From the NCBI RefSeq assembly GCF_002933815.1, contig NZ_BEYR01000001.1, positions 620,001 through 684,000 of the forward strand: 64,000 nucleotides of DNA, written 5' to 3'. Positions 46,440 through 55,282 of this stretch are shown piece after piece; position 1 is the stretch's first letter; the number at the start of each line of letters is the position of its first letter. Both the position numbers and the translations under genes were made by a program. Origin of the DNA: Sphingobacterium sp. HMA12. GTDB taxonomy: Bacteria; Bacteroidota; Bacteroidia; Sphingobacteriales; Sphingobacteriaceae. The notes below the pieces were generated by a model. It saw nothing but the letters and a program-made list of their open reading frames with translations. It ran no database searches and had not been told where the DNA came from.

Positions 46440-46718
46440 ATGGAGAGGAGGATAGTACATTGTGATCTATATACATTCTTTGTATCAGTCGAGCGCTTGC
46501 AGAACAGCAAGCTCATCGGCGTACCCGTGCTCATCGGAGGAAGTAGTGACCGTGGGATAGTTGCATCTTGTTCCTATCAGACCGATCTCTTTGACGATAG
46601 CGCCGAGGAGGTCAACCTTATGCAGGCCATGGACAAGATCCGGAAACGCTATGGGGCCGAATTTGATGAGGGCCATTTGTGCGCCGCTGCCGCAGAAAGG
46701 AGGGGAGCATGCTCTTAA
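46440..46718 (+). pseudogene. dinB: DNA polymerase IV (DinB) with a large in-frame internal deletion, 92 codons
   Basis: The first 46 codons are the DinB N-terminus (MERRIVHCDL...TFFVSVERLQNSKLIGVPVLIGG, RGIVASCSY) and the last 46 are a DinB C-terminus (QTDLFDDSAEEVNLMQAMDKIRKRYG). The roughly 270-300 codons between them, with most of the palm and the DNA-binding domain, are gone without loss of frame. The usual HCDLDTFF is HCDLYTFF here. The product cannot be a polymerase. The 3' end overlaps the start of dnaE2 by 10 nt, so translation through the remnant may still support dnaE2 expression. Confidence 0.85.
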
Positions 46719-49645
46719 ATCTACATAGCTACTTTAGTTTGCGCTTTGGTACCCTCAGCCTGCAGGATCTCGTCTCAGGAATGCTGGCCGGGGGCTATGA
46801 TACCGCCGTGCTTACCGATATCAATAACAGTTCGGGCTCGCTTGACTTTATTAAATTGGGCCGCGCGGCAGGACTCAACCTGCTTGCAGGAATGGAGTTT
46901 CGCGACGGCGATCAGCTCTGTTTCATTGCCATCGCCAAGAACGAACAGGGTTTTCGCGAGATCAACGAATACCGCACCAAGCTCAACATGGAAAATCGCC
47001 CTACACCGGAGCGATCACCAGACTTTGAGCAGGTGTTTGTGATCTATCCCTTTAGCAAACTCAATGCCTTTCCGCTGCGGGACTATGAATACATCGGCAT
47101 CCGACCCAGCGAGCGTACCCGTGCGCAGCTGATGGACCGCAAGGTGCTCGATCGCTGTGTGATACTCGCACCAGTCAGTTTCCGAAAGGCCGACTATACC
47201 TTACATCGCCAACTAAGGGCCATTGACAATAATCTGCTGATTTCGCAGCTCGGCAATGAGCAGATCGCTGCGGAAGACGAAGTATTTATCCCCCGGGTCA
47301 AGCTCATGCGCTTATTTTCCGACTTGCCACAAGTGCTGGCCAATACCAACCGCATACTGGGCCAGTGTTCTTTCAGCTTTGATTTTACCAGCGTCAAGAA
47401 TAAAGCAACCTTTACCGGCAATCGCTACAACGATAAGCAGCTCCTGTACAAATATTGTATGGATGGCTTTGCCAGACGCTATGGCCGCAATGATCGCATC
47501 GCCAGCGAACGTATCCAGCGGGAGCTCGAGATTATCGAAAACCTGCGGTTCTCTAGTTATTTCCTGATTACCGACGACATCTGCCGCTATGCACGTGGAC
47601 GCAATTTTCATTATGTAGGCCGTGGATCGGGGGCCAATTCTGCAGTGGCTTATTGCTTGGGGATTACCGATGTTGACCCCATTGCCCTTAAGCTTCCCTT
47701 TGAGCGTTTTCTCAATCCCAAGCGCAAGAGTCCGCCCGATTTTGATGTAGATTTTAGCTGGAATGAACGCGACGAGATGTACGACTATATCTTTAATCGT
47801 TACCAGACAGGCCATACGGCTCTCATGGGCGCCATGAGCACTTTTCGCTCACGGAGTATCCTACGTGAATTGGGTAAAGTATATGGCTTGCCCAAGGCCG
47901 AGATCGACCGCCTGGTGCATGAGCCCGAGCATATGCTCAACAAGAATGAAGTGACCAATACCATTCTGAGCGTGTACAACCGGATGGCCGATTTCCCGAA
48001 CCAGCGGACGATTCATGCCAGTGGGGTGCTCATCTCGGAAGAACCGCTTACCTGTTATTCAGCGATGGACAATCCGCCAAAAGGATTGCCTACTATGCAA
48101 TTTGATATGTATGTGGCCGAAGATATCGGTTTTGAAAAGTTCGATATTCTTTCGCAACGAGGTATCGGCCATATCAAAGATTGCCGCACCATTGTGCGGG
48201 AAAACTTGGGTGTGGTCATTGATACCGATAATCCCAAGCGATTTTTTCAGGATGCCCATATCGCAGCGCAATTAAAATCAGCTAATACCATCGGCTGTTT
48301 CTATATCGAGAGTCCGGCGATGCGGCAGTTGCTCACCAAGTTACGTTGCGATGATTACCTGACTTTAGTGGCCGCCTCATCGATTATTCGGCCCGGTGTG
48401 GCCAGTTCGGGTATGATGGGCGAATACATCCGTCGGCATCACGATCCGACAACGGTCGTTTATCCACACCCCGTGTTTAAGGAGCAGCTCGAAGAGACCT
48501 ATGGCGTGATGGTGTATCAGGAAGATGTGATGAAGATCGCCAATGCCTATGGTGGGCTCGATATGGCCGATGCAGATGTGCTGCGGCGCATGATGTCGGG
48601 TAAATATCGTAGCAAAGACCACCTGATCGAAATAGAGGATAAGTTTTTTTCCAACTGTAAGGCCAAGGGTTATGACGAGAAGATCAGCCGCGAGATCTGG
48701 CGGCAGATGGAAAGCTTTGCGGGCTATTCCTTTAACAAGGCCCATTCAGCATCCTTTGCGGTAGAGAGTTATCAGAGTCTTTTTCTCAAGACCTATTATC
48801 CACTGGAGTTTATGGTTGCGGTGCTCAACAATTATGGTGGGTTTTACAACCGCAAGGTTTATGTCAATGAAGCGCGTATTTCTGGAGGGAATATCTGCCT
48901 ACCCTGTGTGAATCAATCGGTCTTTAACACCTCTATCCAGGGCAAAGATATTTATCTGGGTTTTGACTGCCTGCTTAATTTTGAAGGGAAACTGGCCCAT
49001 CGCATCATCGAGGAGCGCGAAGCCAATGGCAGGTACAGTAGTCTGGAAAACTTTGTCAAAAGAACGCAGGCCGGTATTGAGCAGGTCGTTATCTTGATCC
49101 GTGTCGGCGCCTTGCGCTTTACGGGAACAGGGAAGAAGCAATTACTCTGGGAAGCACATCTGATGATGAGCAAGCATAAGCCTGTGGCGGTCGGCATGGC
49201 CCTGTTTGAGACCGAGAGCCGCAAGCCTATTCTGCCGCCATTGGAAGAAGATATCTTGGAGGACTATTACGATGAAATGGAGCTGATTGGCTTCTGCGTC
49301 ACGGGGACGCTTTTCGACCTCACCAAAAGCGATTACCGGGGCGATATGCCCGCTACCGAACTTCATCTGCATGAAGGAAAAATAGTCCGTGTCGTAGGGG
49401 ATTTTGTCTGTGAGAAATTTGTGAAGACCAAGCGTGGGGACCTGATGAAATTCGGTACTTTCCTTGATGCCGAGGGGCGTTTTTTTGATACCGTACACTT
49501 TCCGCAAACGTTGGTAAAATACCCACTCCGTGGTGCGGGAATCTATCTGGTTGAAGGCAAAGTCGTTTTAGAATATGGTTGCCCTTCCATTGAGGTGATC
49601 CGTTGTGCTAAGATGCCTTTAAAGCCCGATCCGAGGAGTGAGTAA
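46709..49645 (+). CDS. dnaE2: Error-prone DNA polymerase III alpha subunit, 978 aa
   Basis: The start at 46709 has an AGGAGGGG-type ribosome site and begins with the PHP domain (LNLHSYFSLRFGTLSL). The upstream start at 46679 lies inside dinB codons. The palm carries the catalytic PDFDVDF. Further on come GSGANSAVAYCLGI, RTIHASGVLIS, FAGYSFNKAHSASFAVESYQSLFLKTYYPLEF and a C-terminal OB-type region. DnaE2 bypasses lesions and causes induced mutations, normally with ImuA/ImuB or Pol IV. Here its usual operon partner dinB is reduced to a stub. Confidence 0.93.
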   Translation: MLLNLHSYFSLRFGTLSLQDLVSGMLAGGYDTAVLTDINNSSGSLDFIKLGRAAGLNLLAGMEFRDGDQLCFIAIAKNEQGFREINEYRTKLNMENRPTPERSPDFEQVFVIYPFSKLNAFPLRDYEYIGIRPSERTRAQLMDRKVLDRCVILAPVSFRKADYTLHRQLRAIDNNLLISQLGNEQIAAEDEVFIPRVKLMRLFSDLPQVLANTNRILGQCSFSFDFTSVKNKATFTGNRYNDKQLLYKYCMDGFARRYGRNDRIASERIQRELEIIENLRFSSYFLITDDICRYARGRNFHYVGRGSGANSAVAYCLGITDVDPIALKLPFERFLNPKRKSPPDFDVDFSWNERDEMYDYIFNRYQTGHTALMGAMSTFRSRSILRELGKVYGLPKAEIDRLVHEPEHMLNKNEVTNTILSVYNRMADFPNQRTIHASGVLISEEPLTCYSAMDNPPKGLPTMQFDMYVAEDIGFEKFDILSQRGIGHIKDCRTIVRENLGVVIDTDNPKRFFQDAHIAAQLKSANTIGCFYIESPAMRQLLTKLRCDDYLTLVAASSIIRPGVASSGMMGEYIRRHHDPTTVVYPHPVFKEQLEETYGVMVYQEDVMKIANAYGGLDMADADVLRRMMSGKYRSKDHLIEIEDKFFSNCKAKGYDEKISREIWRQMESFAGYSFNKAHSASFAVESYQSLFLKTYYPLEFMVAVLNNYGGFYNRKVYVNEARISGGNICLPCVNQSVFNTSIQGKDIYLGFDCLLNFEGKLAHRIIEEREANGRYSSLENFVKRTQAGIEQVVILIRVGALRFTGTGKKQLLWEAHLMMSKHKPVAVGMALFETESRKPILPPLEEDILEDYYDEMELIGFCVTGTLFDLTKSDYRGDMPATELHLHEGKIVRVVGDFVCEKFVKTKRGDLMKFGTFLDAEGRFFDTVHFPQTLVKYPLRGAGIYLVEGKVVLEYGCPSIEVIRCAKMPLKPDPRSE

Positions 49646-49709
49646 GGTGGACATGACCTTCTTGATCGGGGACCTAGTTTTAATTCATATACAGGATAAT
49701 ATTTTAATG

Positions 49710-49750
49710 CTAAAAATATTAGTATTTAAATATGTATTTACTTATATTTG
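49710..49750 (+). promoter_or_regulatory. Promoter and palindrome upstream of the Rpn-like gene
   Basis: TATATTTG at 49743-49750 fits the -7 consensus. CTAAAAATATTAG at 49710-49722 differs by one base from the palindrome in front of dinB, and the flanking bases (GCTAA..., ...TTAGTA) agree too. The site lies further up here, around the -33 region. A shared repressor is likely. Confidence 0.55.
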
Positions 49751-49780
49751 CATTGTTAACCAATTTAAAAACAATGTATT

Positions 49781-50743
49781 ATGAGTGAGTTAAAACAATC
49801 GAAATATATCGATATCACGACAGATTATGGCTTTAAAAAAGTTTTCGGATCAGATACCAATAAAGATCTTCTCATTGCTTTCTTAAACGAACTTTTTAGA
49901 GGTCGCAAGGTTATTGCTGACCTTTATTATAACAAAAATGAACATGTCGGGGATACAGAGGATATCGGTACCGTTATTTTTGATCTGACCTGTACGGCAG
50001 ACAATGGGGAACGGTTTATTATTGAAGTGCAGCGCACGTCTCAGGTTAATTTGAAAAAGCGCATGCTATACTACAGTAGTAAATTGATTGCAGACCAAGC
50101 ACCCAAAGGAAACCGAAGGGCTTGGAATTATGAAATTAGTGAAGTCTATATCATTGTGTTGATGGATGGATTTGCAATGCCTGATGCGGGGGAGGAGAAG
50201 TATTTTTTGCACGATATTTGTTTATGTTATCGAGATCATGGTAAAATATTTTATGGGGATCTAGGCTTTATATATATAGAATTGGTTAACTTTGTTAAAG
50301 CTGAGGCAGAGTTAGTTAATGATTTAGATCGTTGGCTTTACGTACTCAAAAATATGTCTTCGCTAAATGGACTTTCCACTTATTTGCGTAAGCCTATTTT
50401 TGAAAAGTTATTTCAGTTAGCAGAGTATAGCAAACTAAAACCGGAGGAACGAGAGATGTACAACGTAAGTTTAAGAAATAAATGGGATGCGGAGAGTATC
50501 CGAAGTAGTCAAGAAGAGCTATTGAAACGAGCGCGCGAAAAAGCAATGGCTGAAGGAAAAGCAGAAGGAAAAGCAGAAGGAAAAGCAGAAGGAAAAGCAG
50601 AGGGAGAAGCTAAAGGGAAATCAGATGTAATAAAAAACCTTTTGTCTCTGAATAAGTTTTCGAATTCGGAAATTGCCGAATTAGCGGACGTCACTTTAGA
50701 GTTTGTAAAGCAGATCGAGGCAGAGAAGGCTAAAAGAAAATAA
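49781..50743 (+). CDS. Rpn-type PD-(D/E)XK nuclease family protein, 320 aa
   Basis: The N-terminus KYIDITTDYGFKKVFG is the hallmark of the PF12784 (Rpn/transposase_31-like) family. The catalytic PD-(D/E)XK residues are D68 and E82-V-Q84 (FDLTC... FIIEVQRTSQ). The middle has the usual DRWLYVLKNM helix. Residues about 258-273 are four tandem EGKA repeats. Rpn proteins are DNA nucleases linked to recA-independent recombination and to phage defence. The gene stands alone with its own promoter and terminator. Despite the family's old transposase name I see no inverted ends, so this is not an insertion sequence. Confidence 0.85.
   Translation: MSELKQSKYIDITTDYGFKKVFGSDTNKDLLIAFLNELFRGRKVIADLYYNKNEHVGDTEDIGTVIFDLTCTADNGERFIIEVQRTSQVNLKKRMLYYSSKLIADQAPKGNRRAWNYEISEVYIIVLMDGFAMPDAGEEKYFLHDICLCYRDHGKIFYGDLGFIYIELVNFVKAEAELVNDLDRWLYVLKNMSSLNGLSTYLRKPIFEKLFQLAEYSKLKPEEREMYNVSLRNKWDAESIRSSQEELLKRAREKAMAEGKAEGKAEGKAEGKAEGEAKGKSDVIKNLLSLNKFSNSEIAELADVTLEFVKQIEAEKAKRK
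50552..50599 (+). repeat. Four perfect 12-bp tandem repeats inside the Rpn-like gene
   Basis: The unit GAAGGAAAAGCA is repeated four times without change, encoding (EGKA)4. Length changes by slippage would stay in frame and only alter a charged helix, not switch the gene off. Confidence 0.9.
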
Positions 50744-50766
50744 AACGGATTGCAATATAAGATTTT

Positions 50767-50802
50767 AAGGCCACTTGGATATTGTCTAAGCGGCCTTTTT
50801 TG
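50767..50802 (+). terminator. Terminator of the Rpn-like gene
   Basis: AAGGCCaCTT and AAGcGGCCTT form a stem with one mismatch and an 11-nt loop, followed by T's. Confidence 0.75.
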
Positions 50803-50826
50803 TGATATAAACTCTATTTTAGTGCT

Positions 50827-51231
50827 ATGCTGTACAACCCCTTTGAACAAGTCACCAAAAATTCTTTTCGCGAGCTCGTCGAGTCCGGCTATTTCGACTT
50901 TGTGCTGCAGCGTTTTGAGTGGCCCGATGTTAAGGAGAAAACAGGCTTTCTACTCACGCCTTATGATGACAAGGAAAGCGCCGATCAGCATGCCCATCAA
51001 CTGGGGGCAAAGGAGGGAAGAGCCCTGCAGCTGCCGCAAGATGCAGATAAGATTGAAAGCCTGCTAGCAACAGGATCAGGCTATCGTATTTTTCTCAACC
51101 GTATCAAGGAAGAGAACTGGGACAAGCGCATGCTTAAGCTCTATGAGAAAAATATTGTCAATTACCTGCGTACCAAGACCAGGTTTAATTGGAAGCAGAT
51201 AGAAAAAATATACAAACACATAGACGAATAG
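50827..51231 (+). CDS. Hypothetical protein, 134 aa
   Basis: A soluble, charged protein with no signal peptide and no family I recognise. Visible stretches are NPFEQVTKNSFRELVESGYFDFVLQRFEWPD at the start and TGSGYRIFLNRIKEENWDKRMLKLY in the second half. The codons look normal for the organism. The gene follows a terminator and is followed after 2 nt by a secreted-protein pseudogene. Confidence 0.55.
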   Translation: MLYNPFEQVTKNSFRELVESGYFDFVLQRFEWPDVKEKTGFLLTPYDDKESADQHAHQLGAKEGRALQLPQDADKIESLLATGSGYRIFLNRIKEENWDKRMLKLYEKNIVNYLRTKTRFNWKQIEKIYKHIDE

Positions 51232-51233
51232 TG

Positions 51234-52136
51234 ATGAAATACTTTTTAAGTCTTATCCTTTTGGCAGCAACGACTTTTATTAAGGCCCAAATAAAGCTGG
51301 ATCAGAAAGACCTCAATAATTTAACCTCAATAATTTAATAGCTATTGCTGAACTCTATTCCTATAATACAGATGCAAGATGAGCTAAATTTGCCAAATCA
51401 ATTGACTCATTACGGACACCTAAGCTGAATCATATCGTTGATGCTTTAATTGCACTTGGTAAAAGCGATAATACAATTTTGGAGACACGCTTTCTTGCAA
51501 GACCAAATGACGAAGAGTTGATATTGTGGTATGCCATCCGCGAAATCCATTACAATAGGACAAACGAAAAAAGTCAAGGCAAGGCCAGTTATAGCTGTAG
51601 CAAATGAAGTACTTTCCAAGCAGATTGATAGTCGATGGTTGCTCGATAACTATTACTATCGTATCCATGGTGGTATATCTTCACTATTTAATGAAGCAAA
51701 TCTGAGTAAGTACGATTTCAATATAGAGAGTTTGGGATTTAAGGACGAAACTGAAAAGGCAATCTTTTTTTTGAATGTGATGGATGCTTTGGTTGGACCA
51801 CGCTTCAAAGTTCTACAGATGATGAAAAACAATAAAAAGATACTTGAGTTTTGCGACAAGCTTCCAAAGTTTAATGGCAAGAAATATTTCTACTTTAAGA
51901 ACTTTGATTATGCAGACTTTGATTGGATTGGATACGATAAAAAAGTAGCATACAATGGATGGCACATTGGAGAATTTTACAGCACATTGATTGCACAGTT
52001 TAGTGCATCTGGTGAAGTAAAGGACAAGAAAAGGATGCAAGAAATTTATTTCAATTCTATTTTACACGAGCCAAAATATTTTAAATTCACGGAATCTAAA
52101 GATGAGTTACAATCATTCTATGACAAATCCAAATAA
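51234..52136 (+). pseudogene. Secreted-protein pseudogene with three lesions
   Basis: It begins with a signal peptide (MKYFLSLILLAATTFIKAQ) and would encode about 300 residues. Three lesions break it. A 14-bp tandem duplication (51311-51324 repeated at 51325-51338) shifts the frame to a quick stop. A TGA lies near 51377, in the frame that continues AKFAKSIDSLRTPK. A further frameshift near 51560-51590 separates that part from the last 200 residues (RPVIAVANEVLSKQ to QSFYDKSK), which are still open. The family is not recognised. Confidence 0.75.
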
Positions 52137-52514
52137 ATGACTCTTCTGACAAGCAATGCGCAGCGAAAACAGTTCGAGCGATGAAAGGTCCAACATAAAC
52201 ATATCGACCGATACTCCGATTTTAATTGTTATCTATGCTGAATAAATCTTTTTGAGGACGCTCGATTGAAATTCAATTTTCCCTTTCAAAATACGATGAT
52301 AGAAATTATAATATATAATGCTTTGATTGTTGTTAAGCTACGCAATATATCTGCGTACTTTTATATTCCTGTGTAAGCTTCAATTTTTTTAGAAAATTAT
52401 CTGCCTGATAATAAGTAGTCTAACACTGTTTTTATTCTCTTTTTTTAATGCGCAAAAAGGCTTCAGTGGCACAATCGAGCTTTGTGTTAATGGAAATTAA
52501 AAAAGCACGAAGAA
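52137..52514. other. Gap with a signal-peptide remnant
   Basis: Most of it shows nothing recognisable. At 52393-52500 a plus-strand frame without a start encodes KIICLIISSLTLFLFSFFNAQ followed by KGFSGTIELCVNGN and a stop, which looks like the first part of a dead exported-protein gene. Confidence 0.45.
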
Positions 52515-53171
52515 ATGAAAGCACATATCATCAAGAAGCTCATGGAGGTAGAGGCGGACGAAGGAATACGTATACTTTTTGCCTGTGAGTCAGGAAGCCG
52601 AGGTTGGGGATTTCCGTCAATCGACAGTGATTACGACGTTCGGTTTATTTATATAAGAAAACCGGAAGACTATAGCCGTTTGTTTCCGCTGCCTACCGAA
52701 ATGCGATTTCCGATAATCGATGACCTTGATATAGCAGGTTGGGATCTGTTTAAAGTACTCACATTACTGTATAAGAGCAATGTGAGCCCATTTGAATGGA
52801 TCCAGTCACCCGTGGTCTACTACGAGTTTGACGGATTCAAGACAAGTTTTAGGATAATGATGGAAAATTATTTTAACGCACGTAGGCACGCCCATCATTA
52901 TTTAGGGATTGTCCGTAGTAAATTAGAAGATCTTCAACGGGAAACGATGAAGCTCAAGAGCTTATTTTATATCCTACGATCTTTACTTGCAGCAGATTGG
53001 TGTATTACCTATCGTAGTTATGCGCCCATGACATTGGCAGGACTATCCGTATTATTGCCTGATGTTATTAAAATCGAAGCGATGGAATTGCAGCAGTTGA
53101 AGGGGCAGGTAGATGAAGGGTTTATATACAGCTGTTCAGCGACCATAAGGGGTTATATTGAAACAAAGTAA
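52515..53171 (+). CDS. Nucleotidyltransferase, MNT/COG3541 type, C-terminally shortened, 218 aa
   Basis: The polymerase-beta-like nucleotidyltransferase motif is clear: GSRGWGF at 27-33 and the metal-binding DSDYDVR at 37-43. The rest is the helical part of the COG3541/RlaP-like group. The TAA at 53169 is followed in the same frame by about 29 more sense codons up to a TGA at 53259-53261. That TGA overlaps the next ATG in the classic ATGA arrangement. The ancestral gene therefore probably ended at 53261, and a nonsense mutation has removed its last 30 residues. The active site is untouched. Confidence 0.8.
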   Translation: MKAHIIKKLMEVEADEGIRILFACESGSRGWGFPSIDSDYDVRFIYIRKPEDYSRLFPLPTEMRFPIIDDLDIAGWDLFKVLTLLYKSNVSPFEWIQSPVVYYEFDGFKTSFRIMMENYFNARRHAHHYLGIVRSKLEDLQRETMKLKSLFYILRSLLAADWCITYRSYAPMTLAGLSVLLPDVIKIEAMELQQLKGQVDEGFIYSCSATIRGYIETK

Positions 53172-53257
53172 ATACATTTAGAGCATCAAGTAAAACAGGT
53201 ACCCGTATCCGTATCGGATAAAGAAGGACTGGAGAATTACTTTAAAACTATATTAAG

Positions 53258-54325
53258 ATGACTATAGACGAACTTCGAAAGAACGGGCTGATCCTGTTTG
53301 AGGCCGTTGTGGGCAGCCGGGCATATGGATTGGCCACAGCATCTTCCGATACCGATATCAGGGGAGTATTTTATCTGCCTTTGGAATCTTACTTGGGCGG
53401 TCAATATATTGCCCAAGTGGCTAATACCAGCAATGATGAAGTGTATTATGAGCTAGGACGTTTCGTCGAACTCCTTTCAAAGAGTAACCCGACTGTATTG
53501 GAGCTTTTGGCTAGTCCTGCCAATTGCATCGTATACCAAGATCCAATCATGGAGCAATTTAAAATGCAGGATTTTATTACGCGAGAGGCTGCTATGACCT
53601 TTGCGCAATACGCCATGGTACAGGTGCGGAAGGCAAAAGGATTGAATAAGAAAATCAACAATCCAATGGATCGTGAACGTAAAAGTTTGCTGGATTTCTG
53701 CTTTATCATAGCTGGCAATGGTAGTTTACCGTTAATAGCATGGTTAAGCAGCCGGCAGTTGAAACAGGAAAACTGTGGTTTAATAAAGATCGAACATGCA
53801 AAGGGAATGTATGTCCTCTATTATGATCAGACCCAGACTTTGGGTTATAAAGGTATAGTTGCTACACTAGATAGTACTGAGGTTTCCTGCAGTTCTACTC
53901 GCAGGGAAGAAACACTTTGTGCATACCTCTTTGTTAATCACGAAGCTTATTCTTCTTATTGCAAGGCTTATAATGAATATTTTAGCTGGGTGTCAGCACG
54001 CAATGAGGCACGCTTTGAGGGGACAATGAACCACGAGCAAGGCTATGATGCCAAAAATATGATGCATACCATCCGTCTATTGCAACAGGCAAAAGAGATT
54101 TTATGCAAAAGAGAACTACAGGTACAACGTTCCAATAGAGAAGAACTGTTAGGTATCAAGGATGGCGCCTATAGCTACGATGAACTTTTTGTCTGGTCGC
54201 ACACGCTCTTCGAGGAAGTTCAAGAGCTCTGCTTGCACAGTTTACTCCCGGCAGTGCCGGATCAGGATAAGCTGAGGCAGCAATTGGTGGACATGCGTAA
54301 GCATCTTTATCATGTTAAGATTTAA
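53258..54325 (+). CDS. Nucleotidyltransferase, MNT/COG3541 type, 355 aa
   Basis: GSRAYG at 19-24 and D31-T-D33-I-R-G form the nucleotidyltransferase site. The family continues with LELLASP, AMTFAQYAMVQVRKAKGLNKKINNP and a C-terminal helical bundle (HTIRLLQQAKEILCKREL). Relatives (RlaP-type) are found in RNA-repair operons and in two-gene nucleotidyltransferase modules. Here two of them stand in tandem, with the start coupled to the ancestral end of the first. No RNA ligase is seen nearby. The substrate (RNA end, protein or small molecule) is not known. Confidence 0.82.
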   Translation: MTIDELRKNGLILFEAVVGSRAYGLATASSDTDIRGVFYLPLESYLGGQYIAQVANTSNDEVYYELGRFVELLSKSNPTVLELLASPANCIVYQDPIMEQFKMQDFITREAAMTFAQYAMVQVRKAKGLNKKINNPMDRERKSLLDFCFIIAGNGSLPLIAWLSSRQLKQENCGLIKIEHAKGMYVLYYDQTQTLGYKGIVATLDSTEVSCSSTRREETLCAYLFVNHEAYSSYCKAYNEYFSWVSARNEARFEGTMNHEQGYDAKNMMHTIRLLQQAKEILCKRELQVQRSNREELLGIKDGAYSYDELFVWSHTLFEEVQELCLHSLLPAVPDQDKLRQQLVDMRKHLYHVKI

Positions 54326-54331
54326 TTCTTC

Positions 54332-54803
54332 ATGCCAAGGGGCAGTTACTATTGGAGAAGTAAACTTGATGAAGATTTTTCAAAATATCTAAAAATGACC
54401 ACTCCGCTAATAAAAACCATTGACCTCGGAGGTGGCATTGCAGTTGACCAGTCTAATCCAGATGCCTATAATTGCCATTATTATACATTTAGTAAAACAG
54501 ATAAAAGTGCAATAACTGGAACGTTAGCATCTGATGGGAATCCACTTTGGGTAGTGTCAATAAATATCAAGGAAGCAAATTTCATTCAGGTCACAAGCAA
54601 TGTCAAAGTTGGAGATATTGTACGCTATCAAGCTCCTTACAATGGAGGGCGGGGCTTTCACATTCTGGTATAGTTTCTGGAGTTGATGCACAAGAATTTG
54701 CTAGGGAAATAACAAGTAAAATGGTTGAGTATGAAATCATAACGTATCACCCTTCGAGTTATGGGCCAACAAATACCACCTTCCAATCTGGCGGGCAAAC
54801 TTA
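54332..54803 (+). pseudogene. Toxin-tip-like C-terminus, truncated and frameshifted
   Basis: The first frame lacks a plausible N-terminus and reads YWRSKLDEDFSKYL, DAYNCHYYTFSKTD and VKVGDIVRYQAPYNGGRG. A frameshift in the GGGCGGGGC run near 54645-54655 moves it to HSGIVSGVDAQEFAREITSK and SYGPTNTTFQSGGQT before a stop at 54801-54803. CHY and RG..HSGIV may be the Cys and His of a papain-like or CHAP-like hydrolase. It appears to be a displaced toxin tip. It begins 6 nt after the nucleotidyltransferase gene. Confidence 0.55.
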
Positions 54804-54854
54804 GTTGTCCAGAATCTATTATAGAAGAAGATAAAAACACAAAATTGAAAAATC

Positions 54855-54947
54855 ATGAAAAAGAAATATATATTAATAATTACAATACTTTTATCCTATA
54901 TATCGGTTGTATTTTCACAAGGAATTGTATATCACAGACTAAAATGA
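54855..54947 (+). pseudogene. Signal-peptide stub of a secreted protein
   Basis: ATG at 54855 starts a good signal peptide (MKKKYILIITILLSYISVVF) followed by SQGIVYHRLK and a stop. The gene is cut right after the signal. Its position after a toxin-like tip fits a destroyed immunity gene. Confidence 0.5.
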
Positions 54948-55005
54948 ACTGATACCTATTTTTAGGTAGGTTTATTCACTAATCATGTCCCATTGACTAA
55001 AATTA

Positions 55006-55083
55006 ATAAAAATGGGATATACACTGATCCTTATAATTCATTTATATAATCCACATTGACAATAAGGAAAGACAGTCTAAAAT
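55006..55083 (+). pseudogene. Fragment homologous to the lipoprotein gene at 1598
   Basis: About 75 bases match 2006-2085, including an unbroken 20-base identity over the DNKERQ codons and the NGI.(A/T)DP codons before it. No start or end of the gene is present, and the frame is broken by a TAA-type stop. It is a dead copy of a dispersed accessory family. Confidence 0.65.
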
Positions 55084-55213
55084 ATTTTGTAGGGTTTACA
55101 GCAAAGGTGGCAAATCACTGCTGCAAATTCAAAGGCATCAATATAGGTGGATATACAATAAAGAGTCAAATCACGACTTTTTCATCCTGAAAAATTAGAA
55201 ATTAGCGATAGCT

Positions 55214-55278
55214 TTTGCAAGTGTAAGCAAATTCTTTATATTTGCAATATACTTGACTAATCAAGTATATTGCAAATA
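55214..55278 (+). promoter_or_regulatory. MarR-gene promoter with an 18-bp perfect inverted repeat
   Basis: TTTG at 55214-55217 and TATATTTG at 55237-55244 are separated by 19 nt, an ideal Bacteroidota -33/-7 pair. The inverted repeat has 18-bp perfect arms at 55239-55256 and 55261-55278 around CTAA. It overlaps the -7 box and covers the start of the transcript. This is the layout of an autorepressed MarR operator. Confidence 0.8.
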
Positions 55279-55282
55279 TACA

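Noticed and set aside
49781-50743. A transposase or insertion sequence, as the old name of the family suggests
   Set aside because: There are no terminal inverted repeats or target duplications, and the gene has its own promoter and terminator.
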